The position numbers were made by a program, and so were the translations under genes. A model generated the notes under the pieces. It saw nothing but the letters and a program-made list of their open reading frames with translations, searched no databases and was not told the DNA's origin. From JADLCX01 sp964630785 (GTDB taxonomy: Bacteria; Planctomycetota; Phycisphaerae; Phycisphaerales; UBA1924), in assembly GCA_964630785.1 (NCBI GenBank), contig CAZVZG010000012.1, positions 78,875 through 142,874 on the forward strand: a stretch of 64,000 bases of DNA, read 5' to 3'. Positions 9,479-19,744 of the stretch are shown piece after piece (position 1 is the first letter of the stretch; every line of letters starts with the position of its first letter).

Positions 9479-10555
9479 ATGCCCAAGGCCCCAACCATGC
9501 GGATCGTATCAAGTAGGCTCGTGATTCTGGCCGCGGCGGTCGGTGTGATCGGTGCGCCCGGCGCGCTGGGTCAGAATCAGCAGCCCTCGCCCTATTCCAA
9601 ACCCGTGCAGGTTCGGCCAAACCTGCCGGACTCTCTCGGCGAAGAGCTCGGTCTGCGGGTCAACCCGGGGCTGGCACGCGAAGGAACCTTCGTGTCGAAC
9701 GCCCGCGGCCAGGCCGTCAAGGGGAAGAGCGGGCGGTGGTTTTTCGTGTTCGATCCGGACATCGCGGGGCGGACGCTGCCGCCGATGGTGCTGCTGCCCA
9801 ATGTGAACCTCTCGACGGTGGAGCGGCTGGCGGAGCATTCGCCGCCGGGCACCCGTCTAGGCGTGACCGGCCAGGTGACGGTGTACCAAGGCCTGAACTA
9901 CCTACTTGCGACGGCGCCGCCGGTAGTGCTGCGAGTTGAAGCGGAAGCGCCCGAGGCCCCCCCTACCCCCCCTCCCCCCCCTTCCCCCCCTACCCCTCCC
10001 GCTCCCGCTTCGACTTCCGCCTCACCCACGGCTTCAACACCACCCGAATCACCTGCGGCCGAAGCCCCGAAGACTGTGGCTACGACCGCGCCCGCGGCCA
10101 AGGTGACCGACGAACCGTCGATCGAGGAGATCGTGGAAAAACTGGACAAGGCCGCGCGCAGGGTCGCGGCGACGTCGCCTCAACGATCGAACACATCGAT
10201 CCCGGGGCTCAATGCCGAAGGACGTGCAGAGCCGAGCGACGCGGACACCGGCAAACCGGGACGGACGCTGCTGTCGCCCGGTGTGATCGTGGGTCGGCGC
10301 GGGCGCATTATGCGTTCGGCGGACGGGGCGATGGTGCTGATCTTCGACTCGGGCGTGGACGGCGGCGTGCCGCAACCGATCGTGCTGCTGCCCTGCCAAA
10401 ACCTCGCGGCGGTGGAGCAGATCGCCGAGCGCTCGGGCGAGGGCGCGACGTACACGGTCACGGGAGAAGTGTTGACCTACCGCGGTCAGAACTACTTGCT
10501 GCTCAGGTCGTACCAAGCCAACCGGGTGGGTGACCAGGTGATGCCGACGCAGTGA
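9479..10555 (+). CDS. Secreted protein with two copies of a small domain joined by a Pro-rich linker
   Basis: 358 residues from the ATG at 9479 (a second ATG at 9497 is also possible). A signal peptide of about 32 residues (hydrophobic VILAAAVGVIGAPGALG) precedes a QNQQ mature end. The mature part has two related segments of about 75 residues. Each contains a WFFVF/MVLIF strand, a P-x-(M/I)VLLP motif, a helix with VE-(R/Q)-(L/I)AE, then VTG(Q/E)V and Y(Q/R)G-NYLL. Between them is a Pro/Ala/Ser linker coded by C-runs at 9958-10003. I do not recognise the family; the repeated segment could be an OB-like fold. It is convergent with nuoH. Confidence 0.75.
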   Translation: MPKAPTMRIVSSRLVILAAAVGVIGAPGALGQNQQPSPYSKPVQVRPNLPDSLGEELGLRVNPGLAREGTFVSNARGQAVKGKSGRWFFVFDPDIAGRTLPPMVLLPNVNLSTVERLAEHSPPGTRLGVTGQVTVYQGLNYLLATAPPVVLRVEAEAPEAPPTPPPPPSPPTPPAPASTSASPTASTPPESPAAEAPKTVATTAPAAKVTDEPSIEEIVEKLDKAARRVAATSPQRSNTSIPGLNAEGRAEPSDADTGKPGRTLLSPGVIVGRRGRIMRSADGAMVLIFDSGVDGGVPQPIVLLPCQNLAAVEQIAERSGEGATYTVTGEVLTYRGQNYLLLRSYQANRVGDQVMPTQ

Positions 10556-10577
10556 GCGGCTATGGCGGTTGGGTTCA

Positions 10578-10600
10578 CCGCGGAGACGCTGAGTCCGCGG
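10578..10600. terminator. Hairpin between convergent genes
   Basis: CCGCGGA at 10578-10584 and TCCGCGG at 10594-10600 form a 7-bp stem in the 92-bp gap between two convergent genes. There is no T-run, so termination is only suggested by position. Confidence 0.3.
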
Positions 10601-10647
10601 AGGCGACAAACAAGAGGCCGCGAAGTCTGGAACCGAGGGGAGGGCGG

Positions 10648-11982
10648 TCAAACCGGGACGGTGCCCTGAACGGGCCGGTCCTCGATCGCCATGGGCTCGG
10701 ACGGTGCGGTCTGGACGGACTCACCGAGCAGAGGAAAAAACCGCGAACCGGCGAGGCGGACCTTGCGGTTGGCGGTGGCCCGCGGCATAAGCGGGATGAT
10801 GGCGAGCATGACCAAGACCATGGCCGCGTTCAGGGCGAGCATGGGCAACAGGCCGGAGAGGCCCACGTGCACCATGATCGCCGTGGCGACGACGATGACG
10901 AGCGAGATCGGGATGAGCCCCTGCCACGCGACGGCCATGATCTGGTCGAAGCGGAGGCGGGGGATGGTCCATCGCACGAGCATCATGAAGAAGATCATGC
11001 CGACGACCTTGATGAGGAAGACGGCGAACTTGACCAGCACGGCGAGGATACCCATGGACTGGGGCTCAAGGAGCCCGCCGGGGAAGGGCAGGTGGTACCC
11101 GCCGAGGAAGACCAGCACGAAGAACGCGCCGGCGGTGACCATGTGGCTGTATTCGGCCAGGAAGAACAGGGCCCAGCGCATCGCGCCGTACTCGGTGTGG
11201 TATCCGCCGACAAGCTCCTGCTCGCACTCGGCGTTGTCGAAGGGCGTGCGGTTGCTCTCGGCCAGAATGCAGGTGAAGAACACGACCGCCATGAGGGGCT
11301 GAGAGAAGACCAGCCAGCCGTGATTGACCTGGTACGAGATGATCTTCTCGGGCATCAACGAGCCGACCATGAGCAGCACGGTGAGCACCGAGAGCCCGAG
11401 CGGGATCTCGTAGGAGATCATCTGGGCGCTGGAGCGGAGGGCGCCCAGCAGCGAGTACTTGTTGTTGCTGGCCCAGCCGGCAACGGTGATGCCGTAGACG
11501 CTCATGCTGCCGACCGCGAGCAGGTAGATGATGCCGATGTTGATGTTCGCGCCCGCGATGACGACGTCGCCGCCGGGGATGTCCCAGTTGAGCAGCGGGA
11601 TGCGGACGGTCTCGGGCAGGTGCAGTGTTCCACCCCAGGGGATGATCGCGAACCCGATGAGCGCGGGGATGACCACGATGATCGGGCCGAGACTGAAGAG
11701 CCCTTTGTCGGTGCGCCTGGGGCGGTAATCCTCCTTGAGGATGAACTTCAGCCCGTCGGCCGCGGGCTGACCGAGGCCCCAGCGGCCCTTGAGAAAGCCG
11801 AGGAAGGGCTGCCCGAAGTCGAAGCCGGTGCGGTTGGGGCCGATGCGGTCCTGGATGTAGGCGGAGACCTTGCGCTCGGCGTAGGTGCTGTAGCCGGCGA
11901 GGCCGAGGATCACGTGAACCATCACGAGGATGATGACCACGTTCACGATCAACTGGGCGGTCAGGAAATCGGGGGGGTTCAT
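10648..11982 (-). CDS. nuoH: NADH-quinone oxidoreductase subunit H (NuoH), orphan
   Basis: 444 residues from the ATG at 11982 (MNPPDFLTAQL); an in-frame extension to 12138 looks non-coding. NuoH is the membrane subunit at the quinone-binding junction of respiratory complex I. Diagnostic segments are the YAERKVSAYIQDRIGPNRTG stretch near the N terminus, GLGQPAADGLKFILKED, and the EQELVGGYHTEYGAMRWALF and RWTIPRLRFDQ segments, with about eight or nine hydrophobic helices. The C terminus runs longer than usual and ends in a polar tail. No other nuo gene is in the window; the gene follows the polysaccharide ABC ATPase by 74 bp on the same strand. Confidence 0.93.
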   Translation of the reverse strand: MNPPDFLTAQLIVNVVIILVMVHVILGLAGYSTYAERKVSAYIQDRIGPNRTGFDFGQPFLGFLKGRWGLGQPAADGLKFILKEDYRPRRTDKGLFSLGPIIVVIPALIGFAIIPWGGTLHLPETVRIPLLNWDIPGGDVVIAGANINIGIIYLLAVGSMSVYGITVAGWASNNKYSLLGALRSSAQMISYEIPLGLSVLTVLLMVGSLMPEKIISYQVNHGWLVFSQPLMAVVFFTCILAESNRTPFDNAECEQELVGGYHTEYGAMRWALFFLAEYSHMVTAGAFFVLVFLGGYHLPFPGGLLEPQSMGILAVLVKFAVFLIKVVGMIFFMMLVRWTIPRLRFDQIMAVAWQGLIPISLVIVVATAIMVHVGLSGLLPMLALNAAMVLVMLAIIPLMPRATANRKVRLAGSRFFPLLGESVQTAPSEPMAIEDRPVQGTVPV

Positions 11983-12056
11983 GGAGGCGGGATCGTAGTC
12001 GGGATCGGGGGCGCGTGGGTTGTCGGCACAACCCCCCAACCCCGCGCGGGCCGGCC

Positions 12057-13562
12057 TCAGGATGCCGCGGCCGCGCCGTCCCGGGCCGCGGAAGAGTTTG
12101 CGGCCTGAGTCACGGGCGCACCCTTGACCACCGACCACTGGACCTGGCAGGCGTGCTGGTACTTGCCGCGAACAACGCCCTTGGACTGCGGCAGGCTGAC
12201 GAAAGCGGCCGCGACGTCGATGTGGTCGAGGGTGATCAGCCCGTCTCCGAGGCTCGCGGGCGGCCGGGTAACCGTGACGGAGACGCCGTGCGGGCCGGCC
12301 TTGAGGTTGTTGAGGAATCGGAAGCGGGCGAGCACGGTCTGGCCGGCCCGGAGCGCGGTGATCTTGCGTCCGTCCGCTTCGTCGTTGACGGAAACGCCGA
12401 AGAGCTCGATGCCGGTCTTGTCGCGGACCTTGATGATCACGTCAGACTTGGGCAGATCAACGCTCGTGCGGAAGAGGACCTCCACGTTCACGTGCTCGCC
12501 GAAGATGAAGCCGTCGCGCGGGTCACCGTCGTCGCCCAAGAGCTGGACCGATTCGACGCGGGCGTGGCCGGTGCCGTAGCGGGACTCTTCGGAAGCGGCG
12601 ACAGGAGCCGAAACCGGCGCGTCGGCGGGTGAGGTCGGGGGAGATGCCGACGCGCCCTCCGGGTCGGTCCCCGCCGCAACCTCGTCGGGATCGGTGATCG
12701 GCAGAGCCGACGGGGGAGGGGCGGGAGGGGGTTCGAGCAGCGTCTCATGGCGGCGCAGGCCGCGGGCGGTCTGCTGCTCGCGGACGATACGGAAATAACG
12801 ATCGACCGCCTCCGATGCGGCGCCGAAGTACTTCTGCCGGCCGCCGGAGAGGAGCAGTCCCTGGCGGCAGATGCTCCGCACGGCGTCGGTCGCGTGCGAG
12901 ACGAAGAGCAGCGTGACACCGGAGGCGAGCAGCTCGTGGAGGCGGCCCATGCATTTCTGTTGAAACGCGGCGTCGCCCACGGCGAGGATCTCGTCGAGGA
13001 TGAGCACGTCGGGCTTGAGCGAGACGCTCACGGCGAAGGCCAGCCGCGCGTGCATGCCGCTGGAATAGGTGCTGACGGGCTCGTCGATAAAATCGCCGAT
13101 GTCGGCGAACTCCTCGATCTCGGGGAGCCGATCCTCCATCTGCTTCCGCGGGACACCGAGGATCGCGCCGCTGAGGAAGACGTTCTCGCGTCCGGTGAAC
13201 TGCTGGTTGAAGCCGCTGCCCAGCTCGAGCAACGCGGCGATCCGTCCGCGGATACGGACCTCGCCGGTGGTGGGCGTGAGCGTGCCGGCAATGATCTGCA
13301 GGAGCGTGCTCTTGCCCGCGCCGTTTCGACCGATGATGCCCAGCGACTGGCCCGGATAGACGTCGAAACTGACGTCCTGGAGGGCCCAGAAGTCGCGGGC
13401 GCGCGTGCGACCGGTGACCCGCTCGACCAGGCGGTCGGTGGTGCGGTGGAAGATCCGGTAGCACTTACCGACGTTTCGCACGCTGATCGCCGGCTCGCCG
13501 GCGGCGGAGGCGGGAGCGAGGAGGGGATCGGGCGACGGCCCCGGCTCGGTGTCAGACTTCAT
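12057..13562 (-). CDS. Polysaccharide/O-antigen ABC exporter, ATP-binding protein (Wzt/TagH type)
   Basis: 501 residues. The N-terminal ABC ATPase shows Walker A GRNGAGKST, signature region YSSGMHARLAFA and Walker B DVLILDEIL with a downstream switch His (FVSHATDAV). After about residue 265 comes a Pro-rich linker (encoded near 12714-12733). A C-terminal domain of about 140 residues (FIFGEHVNVEVLF through GVSVTVTR) resembles the Wzt carbohydrate-binding domain that selects finished glycans. Its start overlaps the permease gene end by 11 bp, so the two are surely co-translated. Likely exports a cell-surface polysaccharide. Confidence 0.9.
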   Translation of the reverse strand: MKSDTEPGPSPDPLLAPASAAGEPAISVRNVGKCYRIFHRTTDRLVERVTGRTRARDFWALQDVSFDVYPGQSLGIIGRNGAGKSTLLQIIAGTLTPTTGEVRIRGRIAALLELGSGFNQQFTGRENVFLSGAILGVPRKQMEDRLPEIEEFADIGDFIDEPVSTYSSGMHARLAFAVSVSLKPDVLILDEILAVGDAAFQQKCMGRLHELLASGVTLLFVSHATDAVRSICRQGLLLSGGRQKYFGAASEAVDRYFRIVREQQTARGLRRHETLLEPPPAPPPSALPITDPDEVAAGTDPEGASASPPTSPADAPVSAPVAASEESRYGTGHARVESVQLLGDDGDPRDGFIFGEHVNVEVLFRTSVDLPKSDVIIKVRDKTGIELFGVSVNDEADGRKITALRAGQTVLARFRFLNNLKAGPHGVSVTVTRPPASLGDGLITLDHIDVAAAFVSLPQSKGVVRGKYQHACQVQWSVVKGAPVTQAANSSAARDGAAAAS

Positions 13563-14418
13563 CCGCGAACCCCCTGCGCATGCGCATGAAGACCGCGTAG
13601 GACACCTGCGTAAACGCGAGCATGACGAGGGTGAGAGCGCCCAGCTCGGCCCAGTGCGGCTGGACTCCCCAGAGCAGGACGCGCCGGGCGTTCTCGATAA
13701 CGATCGTGAGCGGGTTGAGCTCGTAGAGGCCGCGCCAGGACGCGGGGATGCGCTCGACGGAGTAGAACACCGGGGTCATGTACATGAGCAACTGAGTCGC
13801 GACGATGACGATGTGGCGCATGTCGCGGACGAACACGCCGAACGCGGCCAGGAGCCAGCACACCGAAAGGCTCAGAAGGACGTGGGGGATGATCACGATC
13901 GGCAGGAGCAGCGCGGTGGCTTGCAGGTGCCCGGTGAGCGCGTACTGCGCCACGAGGAAGCAGGGCAGGCAGACCAGCGGATAGACCGAGGCCGAGACGA
14001 CGCTCACGACCGGGAGGATCTCGACCGGGAACACGACTTTGCGCACGAAGTTGGGGCGTGTAGAGATGACGGTGGGACCGCGGTTGGCGCACTCGCTGAA
14101 GAAGTGGAAGAGCGCGTGCCCGATGAAATAGGGCAGAACGAACGCGGTGCCGGCCGCGCCGTCGATGCCCGATGGGTCGTGCCATCGGCTTTTGAAGACG
14201 TAACCGAAGATGAAGGTGTAAATGGCCAGGGTGATGAGCGGGTGGACGACGTCCCAGACGATGCCGAGGTAGGAGCCGCGGTGACGCTCCACGATCTCGC
14301 GCCCCGCGAACTGCCGGATGAGGTCGGAGTGGGCGCGCAGCGTGGCGAGCAGCCCGGTCGGGCGCAGATAGCCCGCCGTCGAGGGCGGCTGGGATGAGCG
14401 GATGGTGATCTGGCTCAT
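13552..14418 (-). CDS. Polysaccharide ABC exporter permease (Wzm/TagG type)
   Basis: 288 residues from the ATG at 14418 (MSQITIRSS); an in-frame start at 14454 is possible. ABC-2 type permease with about six membrane segments (for example LGIVWDVVHPLITLAIYTFIFGYVF and ALLLPIVIIPHVLLSLSVCW). The GSYLGIVWDVVHPL region and the FSECANRGPTVIS loop are typical of Wzm/TagG. It forms the inner-membrane channel for the ATPase encoded immediately downstream with an overlapping start. Confidence 0.88.
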   Translation of the reverse strand: MSQITIRSSQPPSTAGYLRPTGLLATLRAHSDLIRQFAGREIVERHRGSYLGIVWDVVHPLITLAIYTFIFGYVFKSRWHDPSGIDGAAGTAFVLPYFIGHALFHFFSECANRGPTVISTRPNFVRKVVFPVEILPVVSVVSASVYPLVCLPCFLVAQYALTGHLQATALLLPIVIIPHVLLSLSVCWLLAAFGVFVRDMRHIVIVATQLLMYMTPVFYSVERIPASWRGLYELNPLTIVIENARRVLLWGVQPHWAELGALTLVMLAFTQVSYAVFMRMRRGFADEV

Positions 14419-14511
14419 GGGGCGTCGGCGGCGGTTCGCGGCGTCTTGCCGCATGGACGTTAGACCGGATTGGAACGATCCGCAACGATCGGAACCCGAA
14501 CGGCGTGCCGC

Positions 14512-16233
14512 TCAGTCGCGTGCCGCACCGACGGCGACGACGTCGTTGATGATCTCGCGGTGGTTCGCGCAGCGGGGGCACTTGTGCTGACCGCCGAGCT
14601 TGCCCCTGGCGGTGAGCCAGCGGTGGAAGGCGCCGGGCGGGAGTGGGGTGACGGTCGGCGGGGCCATGCCCACGTCGTCGGTGCGCTTGGTGGTGTAATC
14701 AACGTTTTGGGCCTTGAGCGCCCTGTCGAACTCGGCCGCGAAGGCCGCCAGGCTGCCGGCGGCGGGCGGGACGGACGCCTTGCTCTCGATCTCGACGGCG
14801 AGCTCGAGCCCGGCCCGCGTGGTCGGGCCCGGATACACGGGCGCGGCCGTGAACTCCCCCACCACCAGCCCGGACTTGGCCGCGGCGGCGGCGACCGCGT
14901 TCTCGATGTGCTCGACGATCAGGTTCTCGCCGAACGCGTTGATGAAGTGGCGGTGGCGACCGACAATGCGCAGGCGGCACGGCCCCCCTCCGCCCCCCGC
15001 ACCTCCCCCACGTCCGTCGAGTCCCGCGGGCACGGTGTCGAACTCGACGACGTCGCCGATGATGTAGCGCCACAGTCCGGCACAGGTGCTCATGACCACG
15101 ACGTACCGCCGACCCTTCTCGACCTCCCAGCAGGCGCGAGCCGTCGGGTTCGGGTTGTCGATCTCGTCGAGGGGCACAAACTCGTAGAAGTTGCCGATGT
15201 CGGTGAGCAGGCGCAGGCCGGGTTCGTTGGGCGTGTCCTGGATGGCGATGAATCCCTCGCTGGCGGGGTAGAGCTCCAGCCTGTGGGGGATGTCGTCGCC
15301 ATCGGGGCGGCCGGAGTACATCTGCCGCACGCGCGGCTCGAACGGGGCGTACTTCACGCCGCCATGAACAAAGAGCGTGAGGTTCCGCCACACGTCGCGC
15401 ACGCCCTCGACTCGGCGGCCGCGTTCGCGGGCGAGTTGGACCACGCGGTCCATCAGCACGATCGCCCAACTGGGCATGCCGTTGATCATGCGGACGTCCT
15501 GATCGAGGCAGGCGTGGGCCATGGCCTCGATCTTGGCGGGCCAGTGGCTCATGAGCGCGATCCGCGGGCCGGGGGCGTAGATCTCCGAGATCGGCCAGCG
15601 GATGAGCGGCGTGACCAGCCCCGAAAGGTCGCCGGTGCGGATGCCGTGCCGGCTTGTGGTCAGGTCGGTCGAGCCGCCGAGGAAGAGGCACTTCCCCGCG
15701 GTGAGTTGAGCAAGATTGACGCCCGATCGCTCGGCGTGGACGAAAATGTCCAGCGCGGCGCGGTAGTTGGACCGCATCATCTGCCGTGAGACGGGGATGA
15801 ACTTGTCGCCGGCCGTGGTGCCGGAGGTCTGGGCGAAATCCATCACCAGGCCGGGCCAGAGGACGTCGGGGCGTGCCTCCTCGCGCATCTCGGCGATGGG
15901 CGCGCGGAACGCGTAATAGTCGTGGGTCGGGACCGCTTGGCGGTAAGCCGAGAGCAGGTCCGCGTCGGGCAGAGCGACGAGCCGACCGAACCCGTGCTCG
16001 CGCCCGAATCGGGTGTCCTGGGCCAGCCGGATCAGCCGGCGGAGCTGGCCGATCTGCACGCGGGCCGTGTGCCGGTTCCACCAGGCGGTGTCGTCCAGCT
16101 TCCGGCGGCGTGCAGCCAGTTTGAGCGAGAGGCCCCGCCCCACGAGGGAGGTCCATCGCGGAGCAGGCCGCGCCCCGGGGAGGCCGGCGGGCGGGCGGCC
16201 GGAGTCGGCTGCGGGAACGGACGGGGAGGTCAC
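14512..16233 (-). CDS. GH3-family acyl-adenylating protein
   Basis: 573 residues from a GTG at 16233. It matches the GH3 auxin-responsive-promoter family: an adenylate-forming fold with the ATP motif FAQTSGTTAGDKFIPVS near residue 135, a YPASEGFIA segment, and a C-terminal VGRHRHFINAFGENL motif. In plants these enzymes conjugate amino acids to acyl acids; bacterial substrates are largely unknown. A Gly run (GRGGGAGGGGG), coded by G-tracts at 14983-15011, interrupts the sequence just before the motif RLRIVGRH. The gene starts 11 bp after the hydrolase stop and precedes the polysaccharide exporter. Confidence 0.87.
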   Translation of the reverse strand: MTSPSVPAADSGRPPAGLPGARPAPRWTSLVGRGLSLKLAARRRKLDDTAWWNRHTARVQIGQLRRLIRLAQDTRFGREHGFGRLVALPDADLLSAYRQAVPTHDYYAFRAPIAEMREEARPDVLWPGLVMDFAQTSGTTAGDKFIPVSRQMMRSNYRAALDIFVHAERSGVNLAQLTAGKCLFLGGSTDLTTSRHGIRTGDLSGLVTPLIRWPISEIYAPGPRIALMSHWPAKIEAMAHACLDQDVRMINGMPSWAIVLMDRVVQLARERGRRVEGVRDVWRNLTLFVHGGVKYAPFEPRVRQMYSGRPDGDDIPHRLELYPASEGFIAIQDTPNEPGLRLLTDIGNFYEFVPLDEIDNPNPTARACWEVEKGRRYVVVMSTCAGLWRYIIGDVVEFDTVPAGLDGRGGGAGGGGGPCRLRIVGRHRHFINAFGENLIVEHIENAVAAAAAKSGLVVGEFTAAPVYPGPTTRAGLELAVEIESKASVPPAAGSLAAFAAEFDRALKAQNVDYTTKRTDDVGMAPPTVTPLPPGAFHRWLTARGKLGGQHKCPRCANHREIINDVVAVGAARD

Positions 16234-16244
16234 GGCCGGGCGCC

Positions 16245-17081
16245 TCAGGTGGAGGTCGCCCCCGCGGGGGCGAGCTCATCGGCGAACTTGAGGAGCGCGT
16301 CGGCGAACTGGTCCGGGCACTCCATCATGGGGGCGTGGCCGCAGTTGTCGAACCAGGCGATCTGCGAGTTGCGGATCATCCGGCGGAACCCGTCGGCGGC
16401 CTCGGGGGGCGTGACGACGTCCTGGCGGCCCCAGAGCAGGAGCGTGGGCTGATCGATCCGGGCGATGCGGTCGCCGAGGTGGTCGCGCTTGGCGGACTTG
16501 CTGAGCTTCACCATCGCGCGGGCGCCGCCGCGATCGGACAGCTCGGCGTGGGCGCGGTCGAGGTCGGCCTCTCGCATCTTGGACTGGTCGTAGAAGAGCT
16601 CCCCGATCTTCCGCCGCAGCCACTCGCGGCTGGGACGGTGCTCGGGCTTGTCCACCATCGTCTTCTCGATCAGCCCGCTGGAACCGGCGAGGACCAGGGC
16701 CCGAACGAGCGGCGAATGCTCGATCGCGATGCGAAGAGCGACGTGTCCGCCGAAGGAGTTGCCCACGAGCACGGCGGGCTCGTCGAGGTAACCGTCCAGG
16801 AAGCGGGCGGTGAGGCGCGTGGCGCCCTGGATGGAGCAATCCTCGCCGCGCAGTTGCAGGAGGGGGAGTTGGAAGAGGATGCAGCGGACCTTGTGCTGGA
16901 CGCGCTCGACGACTCCCTCCCAGTGCTCGTTGAGCCCGACCAGGCCGTGCAGGAACACGACGGGCAGGCCTTCGCCCACCTCGACCACCCGGGCCGACAG
17001 GCCACTCTCGGCGTCGCCGAAGGGCCATTCGGTCGTTTTCTCAGGGCTGGTTCGCGGCGCGGCCGGCAATGGGTCCTCCAT
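16245..17081 (-). CDS. Alpha/beta-fold hydrolase
   Basis: 278 residues from the ATG at 17081 (MEDPLPAAP); a start at 17120 is also open. Typical alpha/beta hydrolase: the oxyanion strand VVFLHGLVG, nucleophile elbow GNSFGG (Ser), acidic residue in LLLWGRQDVVTPPEA, and catalytic His in NCGHAPMMECPDQF. Substrate unknown; MhpC-like esterases/C-C hydrolases are the nearest style. It heads the minus-strand run leading into the GH3-like gene with only 11 bp between them, which suggests they act on the same acyl compound. Confidence 0.85.
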   Translation of the reverse strand: MEDPLPAAPRTSPEKTTEWPFGDAESGLSARVVEVGEGLPVVFLHGLVGLNEHWEGVVERVQHKVRCILFQLPLLQLRGEDCSIQGATRLTARFLDGYLDEPAVLVGNSFGGHVALRIAIEHSPLVRALVLAGSSGLIEKTMVDKPEHRPSREWLRRKIGELFYDQSKMREADLDRAHAELSDRGGARAMVKLSKSAKRDHLGDRIARIDQPTLLLWGRQDVVTPPEAADGFRRMIRNSQIAWFDNCGHAPMMECPDQFADALLKFADELAPAGATST

Positions 17082-17241
17082 GGGGATTGCGATGATATCG
17101 CGCCAGATGCTAGCGGGCACAAAGTAGCGGAAGGTGGGAGCTGCGGAGAAAGGAGATGGGAGCCGCTCCGAGATGGGGTGCGATCACACCTGAAAGATGC
17201 CGACAATGTCCCGAACATCGGAGCCGCCCTGCGAGCGACCG

Positions 17242-18035
<794 letters not shown>

Positions 18036-18039
<4 letters not shown>

Positions 18040-19613
18040 TCAAACCTCAGCGATTTGACGGGGTCGTAGCTGGCGGCACGGAGCGCGGGCACGAGCGCGC
18101 CCACGACACTGAACACGACCGCGCCGACCACCACGATGACCGCCTTCTCCGGCTCGACGTGGTGGGGCAGTTCGGAGAAGTAGTACACCTTGGGGTCCCA
18201 GAGCGTGAGACCGAAGGCACGCCCGAGCCACTCGTGGATCGGGTTGATATTCCAGACGATGGCGAACGAGAACGCCAGCCCCAAGATCGTGCCGACGATG
18301 CCGAGCGTGAGGCCGTAGCGCAGCCAGAGCCAGGCGATGCCCGCCCGCGAAGCGCCGACGGCGCGAAGAACGCCGACGTCCTTGGTCTTCTCGCTCACCA
18401 TCGCCCAGAAGATCGCCAGCACCAGGAACACGGCGACCACGGAGATGAACACGAGCAGGCCCAGCACCAGGGCGATCTCTTTCTTCACGGCGGCGATGAA
18501 CAGGCCGTAGTTCTGCTCCCAGGTCGCGATGCCGTGGGCGCGGGCGAGGGCCGCGGGCGAAGGCACGCCGTCGCCCCACTGGGCGGCGAAGTCTGAGTAG
18601 ATCGCCTCGCAGCGCTTCTGCAATCTATCGGGCTGGACGCCCGGTTTCGCCTTGACGAACACGTGCGTGACGCGCGCGGGCTCGACGCCAATGACCCTGC
18701 GCTGCGGCCCCCCCCCTCCTCCCTCCTGGCCGGCGGTCCCTTCATCGCGGATCTCGTAGGGGTTGGTGGGCTTGGCCTCCAGACGCTCGGCCTGGTCCAT
18801 CTTCAACATGCGCTGAAGCTCGCCGAGGTTCATCATCAGCACGCTCTTATCGAACTCGAACACGCCGGTGCGGAACTCGTTGACCACGGGGAGACGGCGC
18901 GAGACGACGCCGATGTTGCGCCCGCCGCTGTCCATGGGCAGCACGTTGATGGTTACGCTTTGGCCGACTATGAACCCGGGGATGGAGGCGTAAGGGTCAG
19001 CACCGCCGATCTTGCGCTTGAGGATGCCCGCCGCCGGCTCGTACCAGCCGCCGTCCTGGCGCTGCGAGAACCCGGTCATCTCGATGCCTGTCACCACGCC
19101 GGGCTGGGCCCGCCCGGTCTGCGGATCGATTGCCTCGAGCTTGAGCGCGCCGTCAAGCAGCCGGGCGAAGAACTTGTGGTTCTCCAGACGCGGGTCCTGC
19201 CGCCCGCGGTCCTTGGGCAGAGGTTGGTCGATCGGTTTCCACCAGATCGAATCCTTCCACTGCGCCACGTCCGCGTACCGCTCGTCGATGCCGCGGATCT
19301 TGACCCCGATCAGGCGATTGTCCGGCAGGCTGACCATGCCGAAGGCCTCGATGGAAGGGCACGCGGCCGCGACCATCGGGTCGGCTTCGAGCCGATTGAT
19401 CAGGTCTTCATAATGGGCAAAGCCGATGGTGGGCCAGGTGATGCCGACGTCCCCCTCGACGTTGCGCCCAACGTCGAGGAACATGGTCAGGAAGCCGCCC
19501 ATGATCGACCATGTGACCAGCACCATGGCGGTGCAGAGCATGACGGCCACGGCCGCGAGCAGCGGCATGAGCTTGGACGTGAAGTAGCGGCGGGTGAGGA
19601 GGGCTTGGTACAA
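18036..19613 (-). CDS. ABC exporter permease (LolC/E, FtsX-like)
   Basis: 525 residues from a TTG at 19613 (protein start YQALLTRRYFTSKLMPLLA). One N-terminal membrane helix, a large periplasmic MacB-like domain (residues about 50-370), then three helices typical of the FtsX domain near the C terminus (VLGLLVFISVVAVFLVLAIF; LGIVGTILGLAFSFAIVW; VVVGAVVFSVVGALVPALRAA), ending PVKSLRFE as in LolC/E. A Gly-run insert coded by nine consecutive C on the plus strand (18708-18716) sits in the periplasmic domain. A dense GATC repeat array lies just upstream of the start. Confidence 0.88.
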
Positions 19614-19692
19614 GGGGATCAGGGGATCAGGGATCAGTTGATCAGGGGATCAGGGGATCAGGGGATCAGGGATCAGGGGATCGGGGGATCGG
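19614..19692. repeat. GATC-rich 7/8-mer tandem repeat array
   Basis: About ten imperfect units of the form GGGGATCA or GGGATCA run head to tail, the last ones varying to GGGGATCG. The array fills most of the 131-bp gap between the divergent lolE-like and dus genes, and each unit contains GATC. A GAGAGG-type purine stretch follows to about 19715. Function unknown; it must sit over or next to both promoters. Confidence 0.85.
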
Positions 19693-19744
19693 GAACGGAG
19701 AGGGAGAGGGAGAGGCAGACAACCGTACGCCCTAAAGTTGAAAC

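Noticed and set aside
10552..12108. Plus-strand open frame opposite nuoH
   Set aside because: The minus strand encodes unmistakable NuoH motifs; the plus frame is Asp/Glu/Arg-rich noise from the GC-rich antisense.
19614..19692. Replication origin based on GATC density
   Set aside because: No DnaA boxes, no A+T-rich unwinding region and no dnaA/dnaN neighbours.
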